From NCBI GenBank assembly GCA_963841715.1, contig CAWJDP010000002.1, positions 62,001 to 126,000 of the forward strand: DNA of 64,000 nucleotides, given 5' to 3'. The position numbers were made by a program, and so were the translations under genes. The notes below the pieces were generated by a model. That model saw nothing but the letters and a program-made list of their open reading frames with translations. It did no database searches and was not told where the DNA came from. The stretch is from DASPWW01 sp963841715. GTDB lineage: Bacteria > Actinomycetota > Thermoleophilia > Solirubrobacterales > 70-9. Below are positions 48,382 through 57,457 of this stretch, piece by piece; the stretch's first letter is position 1; every line of letters starts with the position of its first letter.

Positions 48382-49162
48382 AGCAGCCGCTTTCTTCGAC
48401 CTCGACCGGACCCTGATGGCGGGGTCGTCGGGGATGCACTTTGGGCGCGCGGCGTACCGGACCGGGATGGTCAGCCGCTCGCTGCTGATCAGGTGGGGCG
48501 TGGAGCACATCCGCTTCCGGCTTCGCGGCTCGACCGACGAGCGCACCGAGCAGCTGCTGCGCGACGTCAAGGTCCTGCTCGAGGGGGTGCCCGAGCGCGA
48601 CGTCAACCGGCTCGCGCCGGACCTGCTCGCGGGCCTGCTCCCGCGGATGTACCCGCAGATGATCGACGAGGTCCGCGCCCATCAGGACGCGGGCCGGCCC
48701 GCGTTCATCGTCAGCGCCGCCAGCGACCCGCTCGTGAAGCTGATCGCGCAGGTCCTGGACATGGACGGTGGGGTCGGAACCCGCTACGAGGTCGCGTCCG
48801 ACGGGACGCTGACCGGCAACGTCGACGGCCCGTTCACGTACGGCAAGGGCAAGGTGATCGCGATGGAGGGCGTCGCCGCCGAGCACGACCTCGACCTCGC
48901 CACCTCGTGGGCCTACTCCGATTCGGCCTCGGACCTGCCGATGCTGCGCGCGGTTGGCAACCCGGTCGTCGTCAATCCGGACCCCGAGCTCGCCGAGGTC
49001 GCGAAGCGGCAGGGATGGCGCGTGATGCGGTTCGAGAAGCTCGGCCGCCGGCTGGCGATCGGCGCGGGCGCCGTCGCCGCGGGGGCGATCGGCGGCAGCG
49101 GCACGTGGCTCGCGGTGCGCCGCCGTCCGCGCAAGCGCCGGCCGATCCTGCGTCGCGGCTGA
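48362..49162 (+). CDS. HAD-IB family phosphatase with C-terminal membrane anchor
   Basis: The 266-residue protein starts at TTG 48362. It has HAD motif I FFDLDRTLMAGSSG, motif II IVSAASDPLVK, motif III/IV YSDSASDLPML, placing it in the SerB/HAD-IB group. A C-terminal hydrophobic helix (AIGAGAVAAGAIGGSGTWLA) followed by arginine-rich residues suggests membrane association. The substrate is a phosphomonoester, unknown. Confidence 0.87.
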   Translation: MKSTAPRAAAFFDLDRTLMAGSSGMHFGRAAYRTGMVSRSLLIRWGVEHIRFRLRGSTDERTEQLLRDVKVLLEGVPERDVNRLAPDLLAGLLPRMYPQMIDEVRAHQDAGRPAFIVSAASDPLVKLIAQVLDMDGGVGTRYEVASDGTLTGNVDGPFTYGKGKVIAMEGVAAEHDLDLATSWAYSDSASDLPMLRAVGNPVVVNPDPELAEVAKRQGWRVMRFEKLGRRLAIGAGAVAAGAIGGSGTWLAVRRRPRKRRPILRRG

Positions 49163-49250
49163 GCCGGTAAGCCGTCCGCAGCAGTCTCGCCCTGGACCTT
49201 TGCGCAGGCGGTGTTACGGTCGTCGCAAAGCAAAGCTGGCCCCGCGGTGT

Positions 49251-49274
49251 CCTCCTGGGTCACAGAAAAGGAGG
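49251..49274 (+). promoter_or_regulatory. Shine-Dalgarno-sequestering hairpin
   Basis: CCTCCT at 49251-49256 is perfectly complementary to AGGAGG at 49269-49274, the ribosome site of the gene starting at 49281; the loop is 12 bases. Pairing would hide the whole Shine-Dalgarno core. A related arrangement occurs before the paralogue at 44923. Confidence 0.55.
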
Positions 49275-49280
49275 CAAGGG

Positions 49281-49892
49281 ATGCTGAGCCGGTTTCGGCG
49301 ACCCAGCGGGGCGATGGTGATCGCGTGCCTCGCGCTCTTCGTTGCGCTGGGAAGCGCCACATACGCGAAGGTCAAGCTCGGCAAGAACGCCGTCAAGACG
49401 AAGAACATCAAGAACAACGCCGTCAAGGAGAAGAAGATCGCCGACGGTGCAGTGACGACCGGTAAGCTCGGCGATGGAGCGGTGACCACGCCGAAGCTGG
49501 GCGCGGACGCCGTCGACGCAACGAAGCTCGGCGACAGCGCCGTCACGCCTCAGAAGCTGGCCGCGGACTCCGTGGACTCCGGCAAGCTTGCGGCCGGGAG
49601 TGTGACCAAGGGGAAGGTGGCCGCCTCTGGTTCGACCAGCAACGCGAGCACCTACAACCTGGTGGCCGGTAGCTGCACCGAGGACACGACGATTCCGGCC
49701 ACGGGCGCTCAGCCTGGCGATGCGATCTCCTACGGAGTGCGCGTCGGCGCCGCGGTCGGGGGCCTCGTCTCGGTCGCGCCCGCCGGGAACACGGTGTCGA
49801 ACGGGAAATTCCAGGTAGAGGTGTGCAACCACGTCAACACCGCAACGGTCGCGCCCGGCCGCATCACGCTGGACTGGATCGCGGTTCGCTAG
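49281..49892 (+). CDS. Secreted protein with KLGDGAVTT-type repeats
   Basis: From ATG 49281 (AGGAGG site) the protein is 203 residues. It has a signal peptide (MVIACLALFVALGSATYA), then eight or so decapeptide-like repeats of the form GAVTTxKLGDxAV that predict a regular beta or coiled stalk, and a beta-rich C-terminal domain of about 80 residues with two cysteines. The stalk-plus-head layout resembles its paralogues at 44923 and 53194. The function is unknown. Confidence 0.78.
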   Translation: MLSRFRRPSGAMVIACLALFVALGSATYAKVKLGKNAVKTKNIKNNAVKEKKIADGAVTTGKLGDGAVTTPKLGADAVDATKLGDSAVTPQKLAADSVDSGKLAAGSVTKGKVAASGSTSNASTYNLVAGSCTEDTTIPATGAQPGDAISYGVRVGAAVGGLVSVAPAGNTVSNGKFQVEVCNHVNTATVAPGRITLDWIAVR

Positions 49893-49917
49893 CGCCGCGC
49901 CATCTTCGAGGGGCAAG

Positions 49918-49944
49918 CCGGCCCGGGCCTTGCGCCCGGGTCGG
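49918..49944 (+). terminator. Rho-independent terminator
   Basis: CCGGCCCGGGC and GCCCGGGTCGG form an 11-bp stem with one G-U pair and a five-base loop, followed by TTTGCTCT. It lies 25 bases after the secreted-protein stop and before the mutase promoter. Confidence 0.65.
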
Positions 49945-49983
49945 TTTGCTCTCGGCGCCCGGCGCGCATCTAGAATCCCCGCC

Positions 49984-51645
<1,662 letters not shown>

Positions 51646-51659
51646 GCGAGCGGCGCGCG

Positions 51660-51896
51660 CTACGCTGCGCGGCGCTCGGACTCGACGATCACGACGAGCT
51701 CACCGCGCTCGGCGGGCTCGGAGCCGGCGAGGAACATCCGCCCGACGTGGCGGCGGTGGGCCTCCTCGCGCGCGAGCTCGACCGCCCGCTCGCGCGCCAA
51801 ACCGGTGCCGAGGACCTGGCGCTGGTGAGCTCGATCCACATAGAGGACGTCGTACACGGTTTCGCTTCCGTCTGCCGTTGCCGACCGCGTCAGCAT
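51660..51896 (-). CDS. Small protein of unknown function between the mutase genes
   Basis: The 78-residue product has VYDVLYVDRAHQRQVLGTGL, a helical RAVELAREEAHRRHVG segment and a short LVVIVESERRAA strand, a compact alpha/beta shape. It lies on the opposite strand between the two mutase subunit genes. I recognise no family. Confidence 0.5.
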   Translation of the reverse strand: MLTRSATADGSETVYDVLYVDRAHQRQVLGTGLARERAVELAREEAHRRHVGRMFLAGSEPAERGELVVIVESERRAA

Positions 51897-52079
51897 CGCG
51901 GCTTCACCGGACGCTTACTGGAACACTCGAGCGCGTTCTACGCCGCGGTGCCGGCACCGGAGTTAATCCGCCGTTAACGCGGCTTTCCCTGCACTTCGGC
52001 GCCTGAATCAACCGCTGCCTCCTCCGCTTCGCGTCTGGGGGCAGCGGGGTTACCGGCAAGGCCAAGTTAGGCTTAGCGC
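51897..52079. other. Intergenic region upstream of the small mutase subunit
   Basis: Two inverted repeats are visible. GTTAA/TTAAC flanks a CCGC...GCGG core near 51962-51982. CCGCTGCC / GGCAGCGG at 52012-52047 forms an 8-bp stem with a 20-base loop, followed by GGTTACC. TTAGGCTTAGCGC just before GTG 52080 may hold the -10 region. No gene is seen. Confidence 0.4.
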
Positions 52080-52493
52080 GTGTCGCAGGAGCGGAAGATC
52101 CGCGTCGTGGTCGCGAAGCCGGGCCTCGACGGGCACGATCGCGGCGCGAAGATCATCGCCCGCGCGCTCCGCGACGCCGGCATGGAGGTGATCTACACGG
52201 GCCTCCACCAGACGCCCGAGCAGATCGCCGAGACCGCGATCCAGGAGGACGCCGACGCGGTCGGCCTGTCGATCCTCTCCGGCGCGCACATGACGCTCGT
52301 GCCCCGAGTCGTCGAGCTGCTCGAGGCCCAGGGGGCCGAGGACATCGTCGTCACCGTCGGGGGCACGATCCCCGCCGAGGACATCCCGGAGCTGAAGAAG
52401 CTCGGGATCGCCGAGGTGTTCACGCCCGGGGCGTCCACGGACGAGATCGTCGAGTTCATCCGCGGCGCTGTCGGGCAGCGCGAGGCGGCCTGA
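52080..52493 (+). CDS. icmB: B12-binding small subunit of acyl-CoA mutase (IcmB-like)
   Basis: The 137-residue protein is a stand-alone cobalamin-binding domain: VVVAKPGLDGHDRGAKI holds the DxHxxG lower-ligand motif (His19), with GLSILSGAHMTLVPRV and VVTVGGTIPAEDIPELKKLG completing the Rossmann-like fold. Its size equals Streptomyces IcmB (about 136 residues). It partners the large subunit encoded at 49984. A perfect palindromic terminator follows. Confidence 0.92.
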   Translation: MSQERKIRVVVAKPGLDGHDRGAKIIARALRDAGMEVIYTGLHQTPEQIAETAIQEDADAVGLSILSGAHMTLVPRVVELLEAQGAEDIVVTVGGTIPAEDIPELKKLGIAEVFTPGASTDEIVEFIRGAVGQREAA

Positions 52494-52497
52494 CGAC

Positions 52498-52521
52498 GAC
52501 GGGGGCCTCGAGGCCCCCGTC
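52498..52521. terminator. Perfect 24-base palindrome, bidirectional terminator
   Basis: GACGGGGGCCTC and GAGGCCCCCGTC are exact reverse complements joined without a spacer. The palindrome lies between convergent genes (icmB and the secreted protein), so it can terminate both directions. No strong U-run follows on either strand. Confidence 0.6.
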
Positions 52522-52546
52522 GAACTGAGTCAGCTCCGGCTTGGGC

Positions 52547-53194
52547 CTAGCCCGCGCCCACCGCCAGCGCCGAGATCGAGTTCTCGCTGTACTCGATGTT
52601 CCCACCCAGCTCGTTGCACTGCAGGGTCAGGTCGTGCGCGCCGGCCGCGAGCACATTGGTGACGGCGTTCACCCCGGTGGCCCCCTGGTCGTTGGCGTTG
52701 AACCCCACCCCGAGGCCGTCGGTGCTACCCGGGCTAGCCGTGGCGCCGACTGTCGTTCCGTCGGCCTGGAGGCGACAGCCGCCACGGTAAGCCGCGCCAC
52801 TGTTGTTCCCGTCGAAGCCCGCGTCGGCGACGACCAGCACGCGCTCGGCCCGCGGCAGCGTCAACGAGACGTTGCCGCAGCCGACGAACGTCGAGCTGGT
52901 GGGATCGCAGGAGCCGGTGGCCGAGCGTCCGAGCGTCAGCGAATCCAGGCTCGCCCCGCCGACCGCGTTCGCGTTGTTCGCGGTCGTGGCGGTGTCGGCC
53001 GTGTTCGCGTGCGCCACCGACAAATCCGGCGCCTTCTTGGCGATCTCCTTGTCGGCGATCTTCTTGACCTTGCTCTTGCTCAGCGCTTTGTTGGACACGG
53101 GCCCGGCGACCGCCGTACCTGCCAGCGCGGCGACCAGGGCGAATGCGGCGACGACGAGGGCCGGCGATGGACGCCGGCCGATCATGGCTTTCAT
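52547..53194 (-). CDS. Secreted repeat protein of the VAG-AHAxTA family
   Basis: From ATG 53194, behind GGAGGAGG, the protein is 215 residues. It has a signal peptide (ALVVAAFALVAALAGTAVAG), a basic helix SKSKVKKIADKEIAKKAPDL, the SVAHANTADTATTANNANAV stalk, and a beta-rich domain with several cysteines (CDPTSSTFVGC). It is a close architectural relative of the genes at 44923 and 49281. It probably acts at the cell surface; its role is unknown. Confidence 0.76.
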   Translation of the reverse strand: MKAMIGRRPSPALVVAAFALVAALAGTAVAGPVSNKALSKSKVKKIADKEIAKKAPDLSVAHANTADTATTANNANAVGGASLDSLTLGRSATGSCDPTSSTFVGCGNVSLTLPRAERVLVVADAGFDGNNSGAAYRGGCRLQADGTTVGATASPGSTDGLGVGFNANDQGATGVNAVTNVLAAGAHDLTLQCNELGGNIEYSENSISALAVGAG

Positions 53195-53312
53195 CTGAAC
53201 CTCCTCCGGCCCCGCCTTCATGCCCGAAACAGATGTCCCGCCAGGCAGGGCAATGTGCGAGAACACTCGTTGACCTCCCTGCCGTTGTCAAGCGGCCCGG
53301 GCCGACCGTCGA

Positions 53313-53342
53313 TTGACTGGTCAGTCAACCAGTGTGTAAGAT
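53313..53342 (+). promoter_or_regulatory. Sigma-70 promoter with overlapping TetR-like operator for the etf operon
   Basis: TTGACT (53313-53318) and TAAGAT (53337-53342) are separated by 18 bases and resemble -35 and -10 boxes. The -35 box is part of the palindrome TTGACTG-GT-CAGTCAA (53313-53328), of the form bound by TetR-family regulators of fatty-acid and branched-chain catabolism. A bound repressor would cover the -35 region. The start codon of etfB lies 70 bases downstream. Confidence 0.65.
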
Positions 53343-53411
53343 TCCCGCGCACGACGCCCCGCGCCCGCAAGGACGCCCGGGCCCTTTTCGCGTCACCAAG
53401 GAGGCTCTGAG

Positions 53412-54200
53412 TTGAAGATCTGCTGTCTGGTCAAAGAGGTCCCAGACGCCGCGGTCCAAAAGCGGATCGACCCGGGCACCAAGCGCCTCGACCGCTCGGG
53501 CGAGAAGAACCTGAACCCATTCGACACGCACGCGATCGAGGCCGCGATGCAGATCAAGGAGGGCGGCGAGGCCGTCGAGGAGATCGTCGCCGTGACGATG
53601 GGCCCGGACAGCGCCGTGCGCGCGCTCCACAAGGCCGTCGCGCTCGGCGCCGACCGCTCGGTGCACCTCACGGATGCTGCGCTCGAGGGATCCGACGTGT
53701 GCGCGACCGGATACGCGCTCGCGAAGGTGCTCGAGTCCGAGTCGCCCGACCTCGTCCTGCTCGGACAGCAGTCGGATGACGGCGAGTGCTACACGATCGG
53801 CGCCGTGGTTGCCGACCACCTGAAGATGCCGTCGCTGACGCAGGTGATCAAGATCGACGTCAACGACGGCACGCTCCGCTGCGAGCGCCAGGCCGAGTAC
53901 GGCTACGACACCGTCGACGTCGAGCTCCCTGCCGTGATCAGCGTCGGCGACGCGATCAACGAGCCCCGCTACCCGTCGCTGAAGGCGATCATGGGCGCGA
54001 AGAAGAAGCCGCTCGAGACGAGCGCCACCGGCGATCTCGGCATCGAGGCCGACCGCGTGGGAGAGGGGGGTTCGCGCACCGCTGTGCTCGAGCTCAAGCC
54101 GCCGCCCCAGAAGGAGGCCGGCGAGATCATCGAGGACGAGGACACGAACGAGACGGTCGACAAGATCGTCGCCTGGCTCGAGGAAAGGAAGCTGATTTAG
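53412..54200 (+). CDS. etfB: Electron transfer flavoprotein beta subunit
   Basis: The 262-residue protein is a standard EtfB: MKICCLVKEVPDAAVQKRID, NPFDTHAIEAAMQIKEG, the AMP-binding region LVLLGQQSDDGECYTIGAVVA, and a YPSLKAIMGAKKKPLE end that docks on dehydrogenases. It begins with TTG 53412 behind AGGAGG. Electrons from acyl-CoA dehydrogenases are collected here. It abuts etfA with no gap. Confidence 0.95.
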   Translation: MKICCLVKEVPDAAVQKRIDPGTKRLDRSGEKNLNPFDTHAIEAAMQIKEGGEAVEEIVAVTMGPDSAVRALHKAVALGADRSVHLTDAALEGSDVCATGYALAKVLESESPDLVLLGQQSDDGECYTIGAVVADHLKMPSLTQVIKIDVNDGTLRCERQAEYGYDTVDVELPAVISVGDAINEPRYPSLKAIMGAKKKPLETSATGDLGIEADRVGEGGSRTAVLELKPPPQKEAGEIIEDEDTNETVDKIVAWLEERKLI

Positions 54201-55175
54201 ATGGGCGGCATCCTGGTCTACGCCCTCCACGACGACGAGGGCAACTTCAACAAGAACTCGCTCGGGGCCGTCTCCGAGGCCGCGAAGCTGGCCGGCGAGA
54301 TCGGCGAGCAGGCGGCGGTGCTGGTCGTCGGCGACGTCGCCGACGACGCCTGCCGGGGCCTCGGCGCCTACGGGGCGAGCAAGGTCTACCGCGCGAAGTC
54401 GGTCCCCGAGGGCCTCGCACAGCCGATCGTCGACGCGATGGCGAAGGTGATCTCGGACAACGGGTTCTCCTACGCGCTGTTCGGCGGCGGGCTGCTCGGA
54501 TTCGAGGTCGGCGCAGGCCTCACCGCGCGGCTGGGCGCCGGCGTGACGATGGAGGTCACCCAGGTCAACGTCCAGGACGGCAAGCTCGTCGCCGAGCGCC
54601 CGATCCTCCAGGACTCGCAGATCGCCGACGTCGGCTACGTCGGCGAGCCGGGGATCATCATCGGCCGCCTGAACGCGTTCGACGTCAACGAGAGCGGCGG
54701 CTCCGCCGAGGTCGAGGACGTCGAGATCGAGCTCTCCGACTGGTCGACGAAGGCGAAGATGGTCCAGCGCGGTGAGCAGCGCGGTGAGGATGTCAACATC
54801 GAGGATGCCGACATCCTTGTTGGAGGCGGCCGCGGTCTCGGCGAGGCCGAGAACTTCAAGCTCGCCGAGGAGCTCGCGGACTCGCTCGGCGGCGCCGTCG
54901 CGGCAACACGCGCAGTGGTCGACGCCGGCTGGTACCCGTACGCCGCTCAGATCGGCCAGACGGGCAAGACGGTCGCGCCGAAGCTCTACCTCGCGGCCGG
55001 GATCTCGGGAGCGATCCAGCACAAGGTCGGGATGCAGAGCTCGGAGAATATCCTCGCGATCAACAAGGACCCGAACGCGCCGATCTTCGAGTTCTCGGAT
55101 CTCGGCGTGGTGGGCGACCTGCACAAGATCGTCCCGAAGCTGACCGAAGCCGTGAAGGCCAAGAAGGGAAGCTGA
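54201..55175 (+). CDS. etfA: Electron transfer flavoprotein alpha subunit
   Basis: The 324-residue protein has an N-terminal domain with KVYRAKSVPEGLAQPIVDAM and the FAD-binding C-terminal domain: VVDAGWYPYAAQIGQTGKTV, LYLAAGISGAIQHKVGMQSS and AINKDPNAPIFEFSDLGVVG. It forms the FAD-containing heterodimer with EtfB. The gene starts directly after the etfB stop and is eight bases from the quinone oxidoreductase gene. Confidence 0.96.
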   Translation: MGGILVYALHDDEGNFNKNSLGAVSEAAKLAGEIGEQAAVLVVGDVADDACRGLGAYGASKVYRAKSVPEGLAQPIVDAMAKVISDNGFSYALFGGGLLGFEVGAGLTARLGAGVTMEVTQVNVQDGKLVAERPILQDSQIADVGYVGEPGIIIGRLNAFDVNESGGSAEVEDVEIELSDWSTKAKMVQRGEQRGEDVNIEDADILVGGGRGLGEAENFKLAEELADSLGGAVAATRAVVDAGWYPYAAQIGQTGKTVAPKLYLAAGISGAIQHKVGMQSSENILAINKDPNAPIFEFSDLGVVGDLHKIVPKLTEAVKAKKGS

Positions 55176-55182
55176 GGACCCG

Positions 55183-56880
55183 GTGCCGATCGCACCGGAG
55201 GAGTTCCCGCCTCCTGTCAATCCCGCCGAGGAGTTCGTCGGCCCGCCGACCGATCCCGAGGAGGATCGGATCGAGGTCGGGATCGCGATCGTCGGCGGCG
55301 GTCCCGCCGGGCTCGCGTGCGCGATCCGGGTAATGCAGCTGCTCGAGGACGAGCCGGAGCTGACCGAGTCGCTCGGCGAGGTCCCGGTGGCGGTGATCGA
55401 GAAGGGCAAGGCGACGGGGGCGCACCTGCTCTCGGGCGCGAACATGCGTCCGTCGGCGATGCAGGAGCTGTTCCCCGACCTCGACCCCTCGGACTGGCCC
55501 GTCTACCAGGAGGTCACCAAGGACGCGGTCTACCTGCTGACGAAGCGCGCTGCGCTGCCGTTGAAGCCGATGCCGCCGAACTTCCGCAATCACGGCAACT
55601 ACGTGACCTCGGTCGCGCGGCTCGGGCGCTTCCTCGGCGAGAAGGCCGAGGAGGCCGGCGTCTACCTGCTGACCGAGACCGCGGCGCAGAAGCTGCTCGT
55701 CGAGGACCGCGTCGTTCGCGGCGTGCGCTCCGGCGACAAGGGCCGTGGCCGGGACGGCGAGGAGCTGGCGAACTTCGAGCCGGGCTCCGACGTTGTCGCG
55801 AAGGCGACCGTGCTCGCCGAGGGCACGCAGGGTCACCTGACCGGCGCCGCGATCGACTACTTCGACCTCCAGGGCTTCTTCCCGCAGCGCTGGGAGATCG
55901 GCGTCAAGGAGGTCTGGGAGGTCGATGAGCCGCTCGACCGCGTCATCCACACGATGGGCTGGCCACTTCGCAAGCGCCCGAAGTACAACGAGTTCGGCGG
56001 CAGCTTCATCTACCCGATGGGCGAGGACAAGGTGTGCATTGGGCTCGTCGTCGGGCTCGACTACACCGACGCGACGTTCTCCTGCCACGACGCGCTCCAG
56101 GAGCTGAAGACGCACCCGTTCATCCGCAAGATCCTCGAGGGCGGCAAGCGCGTCGCCTGGGGCGCGAAGACGATCCCCTCCGGTGGGTACTGGGCGATGC
56201 CGTCGAAGCTCACCGTCCCCGGGATGGTGATGGCGGGCGACGGCGCCGGGATGGTCAACATCCCCGAGCTCAAGGGAATCCACTACGCGATGCACGCCGG
56301 GATGTACGCCGCCGAGTCGATCGTCGAGTCGCTGAGGCAGGGCTCGATCAACTTCGAGGCCTACGAGGAGCGAGTGCGGAAGAGCGTGATCGAGGAGGAC
56401 ATGTACCGCTCGCGCAACATGCGCCAGCCGTTCTCGAAGGGATTCTTCGTCGGCGGCGCGATGGCGAGCCTGATGACCATCACCCGCGGCGTGTTCCCCG
56501 GCGGGCGCTGGAAGGAGCGCCCCGACGCCGACGAGCTGATGGAGCTCGGCAAGGCTGCCTCCCGCTACCCGAAGCCGGACGGCAAGTACCTCTTCGACAA
56601 GCTCTCCTCGGTGTTCGCGTCGGGGAACGCGACCCGCGACGACGCACCGAACCACATCCGGGTCCAGGAGCACGTCCCGCGCGAGGTCGCTCAGACCTGG
56701 GTCTCGATGTGCCCCGCGCAGGTCTACGAGATCCCCGACGAGCAGCTCGAGAACGGGGCGAAGGAGGTCGACCTCCAGATCACCCCGTCGAACTGCGTCC
56801 AGTGCGGCGCGATCACCGCCAAGGGCGGCCGCCTCACCCCGCCCGAGGGCGGCGACGGCCCGCTCTATCAGGACACCTAG
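55183..56880 (+). CDS. ETF:quinone oxidoreductase lacking one cluster cysteine
   Basis: The 565-residue protein has the FAD motif GIAIVGGGPAGLACAIRV, ATGAHLLSGANMRP, the quinone-site region GYWAMPSKLTVPGMVMAGDGAGMVN, and a C-terminal iron-sulfur domain. Family members have four cluster cysteines, the last three as CxxCxxC. Here Cys510 (MCPAQVYE), Cys538 and Cys541 (NCVQCGAITAKG) are present, but the fourth position is Ile544. The enzyme should move electrons from ETF to menaquinone; the cluster may be altered or ligated otherwise. It closes the etf operon. Confidence 0.9.
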   Translation: MPIAPEEFPPPVNPAEEFVGPPTDPEEDRIEVGIAIVGGGPAGLACAIRVMQLLEDEPELTESLGEVPVAVIEKGKATGAHLLSGANMRPSAMQELFPDLDPSDWPVYQEVTKDAVYLLTKRAALPLKPMPPNFRNHGNYVTSVARLGRFLGEKAEEAGVYLLTETAAQKLLVEDRVVRGVRSGDKGRGRDGEELANFEPGSDVVAKATVLAEGTQGHLTGAAIDYFDLQGFFPQRWEIGVKEVWEVDEPLDRVIHTMGWPLRKRPKYNEFGGSFIYPMGEDKVCIGLVVGLDYTDATFSCHDALQELKTHPFIRKILEGGKRVAWGAKTIPSGGYWAMPSKLTVPGMVMAGDGAGMVNIPELKGIHYAMHAGMYAAESIVESLRQGSINFEAYEERVRKSVIEEDMYRSRNMRQPFSKGFFVGGAMASLMTITRGVFPGGRWKERPDADELMELGKAASRYPKPDGKYLFDKLSSVFASGNATRDDAPNHIRVQEHVPREVAQTWVSMCPAQVYEIPDEQLENGAKEVDLQITPSNCVQCGAITAKGGRLTPPEGGDGPLYQDT

Positions 56881-56918
56881 CGCGGTGTAGTCGCTCCGAT
56901 CTTGGGAGGTGGAGCTGT

Positions 56919-57326
56919 GTGTCGATCCTCGAGTTCCTGAGGCACGGCGGGCTCCGGTACAAGCGCCTGGAGCGGAACGTCCCGCGACGCGTCGAGCCGG
57001 AGGTCCTCGAGGCGTTCTTCATCGGCATCGCCGGCAGGCGCGTCAGCATCTCGTCGAGCACGACGCCGATGGGGGCGGGTCGGGCGCTCGCATCGAAGGA
57101 GTTCGTGATCGCGGCAACCGATTCCCGTCTGCACGTGATCCCGATCCGTGGCGTGGGCGTGTTCTCGTGGAAGCTCGGCGAGACTCTCGAGACGCACCCG
57201 CTCGCCGCCGCGCCGGTGCGGTGGGAAGACGGGGTGTTCGCGGTCGGAGAGCGAAGGTTTCAGCCCTTCCACTACCACGAGGACGACGCGGCGCGGGTCG
57301 CGGCGCTGGTCAAGGCCGCGTCCTGA
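56919..57326 (+). CDS. Protein of unknown function, 135 residues
   Basis: From GTG 56919, preceded by GGGAGGTGGAG, the product reads MSILEFLRHGGLRYKRLERN, then ISSSTTPMGAGRALASKEFV and a beta-rich second half with RLHVIPIRGVGVFSWKLGE. The alternation of strands suggests a small PH-like or split-barrel fold. No signal peptide or membrane segment is seen. It may be read with the etf operon. Confidence 0.6.
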   Translation: MSILEFLRHGGLRYKRLERNVPRRVEPEVLEAFFIGIAGRRVSISSSTTPMGAGRALASKEFVIAATDSRLHVIPIRGVGVFSWKLGETLETHPLAAAPVRWEDGVFAVGERRFQPFHYHEDDAARVAALVKAAS

Positions 57327-57329
57327 GCT

Positions 57330-57452
57330 CCCAGGCTGCGAACTCCCGGATCAGCCCCGCGAGCCGCTGCGGCCGCTCCTCGGAGACGAACGTGCACGAG
57401 TCCTCGATCCGCTCCGGCGCATGAGCCGACAGCTCCGCGACCTCGATCGCGG
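57330..57452 (-). pseudogene. Possible C-terminal remnant of an alpha/beta hydrolase
   Basis: The minus strand reads APERIEDSCTFVSEERPQRL followed by AGLIREFAAWE, resembling the conserved end of actinobacterial alpha/beta hydrolases (catalytic-His region and last helix), but no upstream hydrolase body exists. It fills the 131-base gap between two genes. Confidence 0.35.
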
Positions 57453-57457
57453 GAGGA

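Noticed and set aside
49381..49620. Repeated AAGCTxGGCGAC-type units as a CRISPR-like or minisatellite array
   Set aside because: Units are irregular, in frame and encode the protein's decapeptide repeats; no spacers or cas genes exist in the window.
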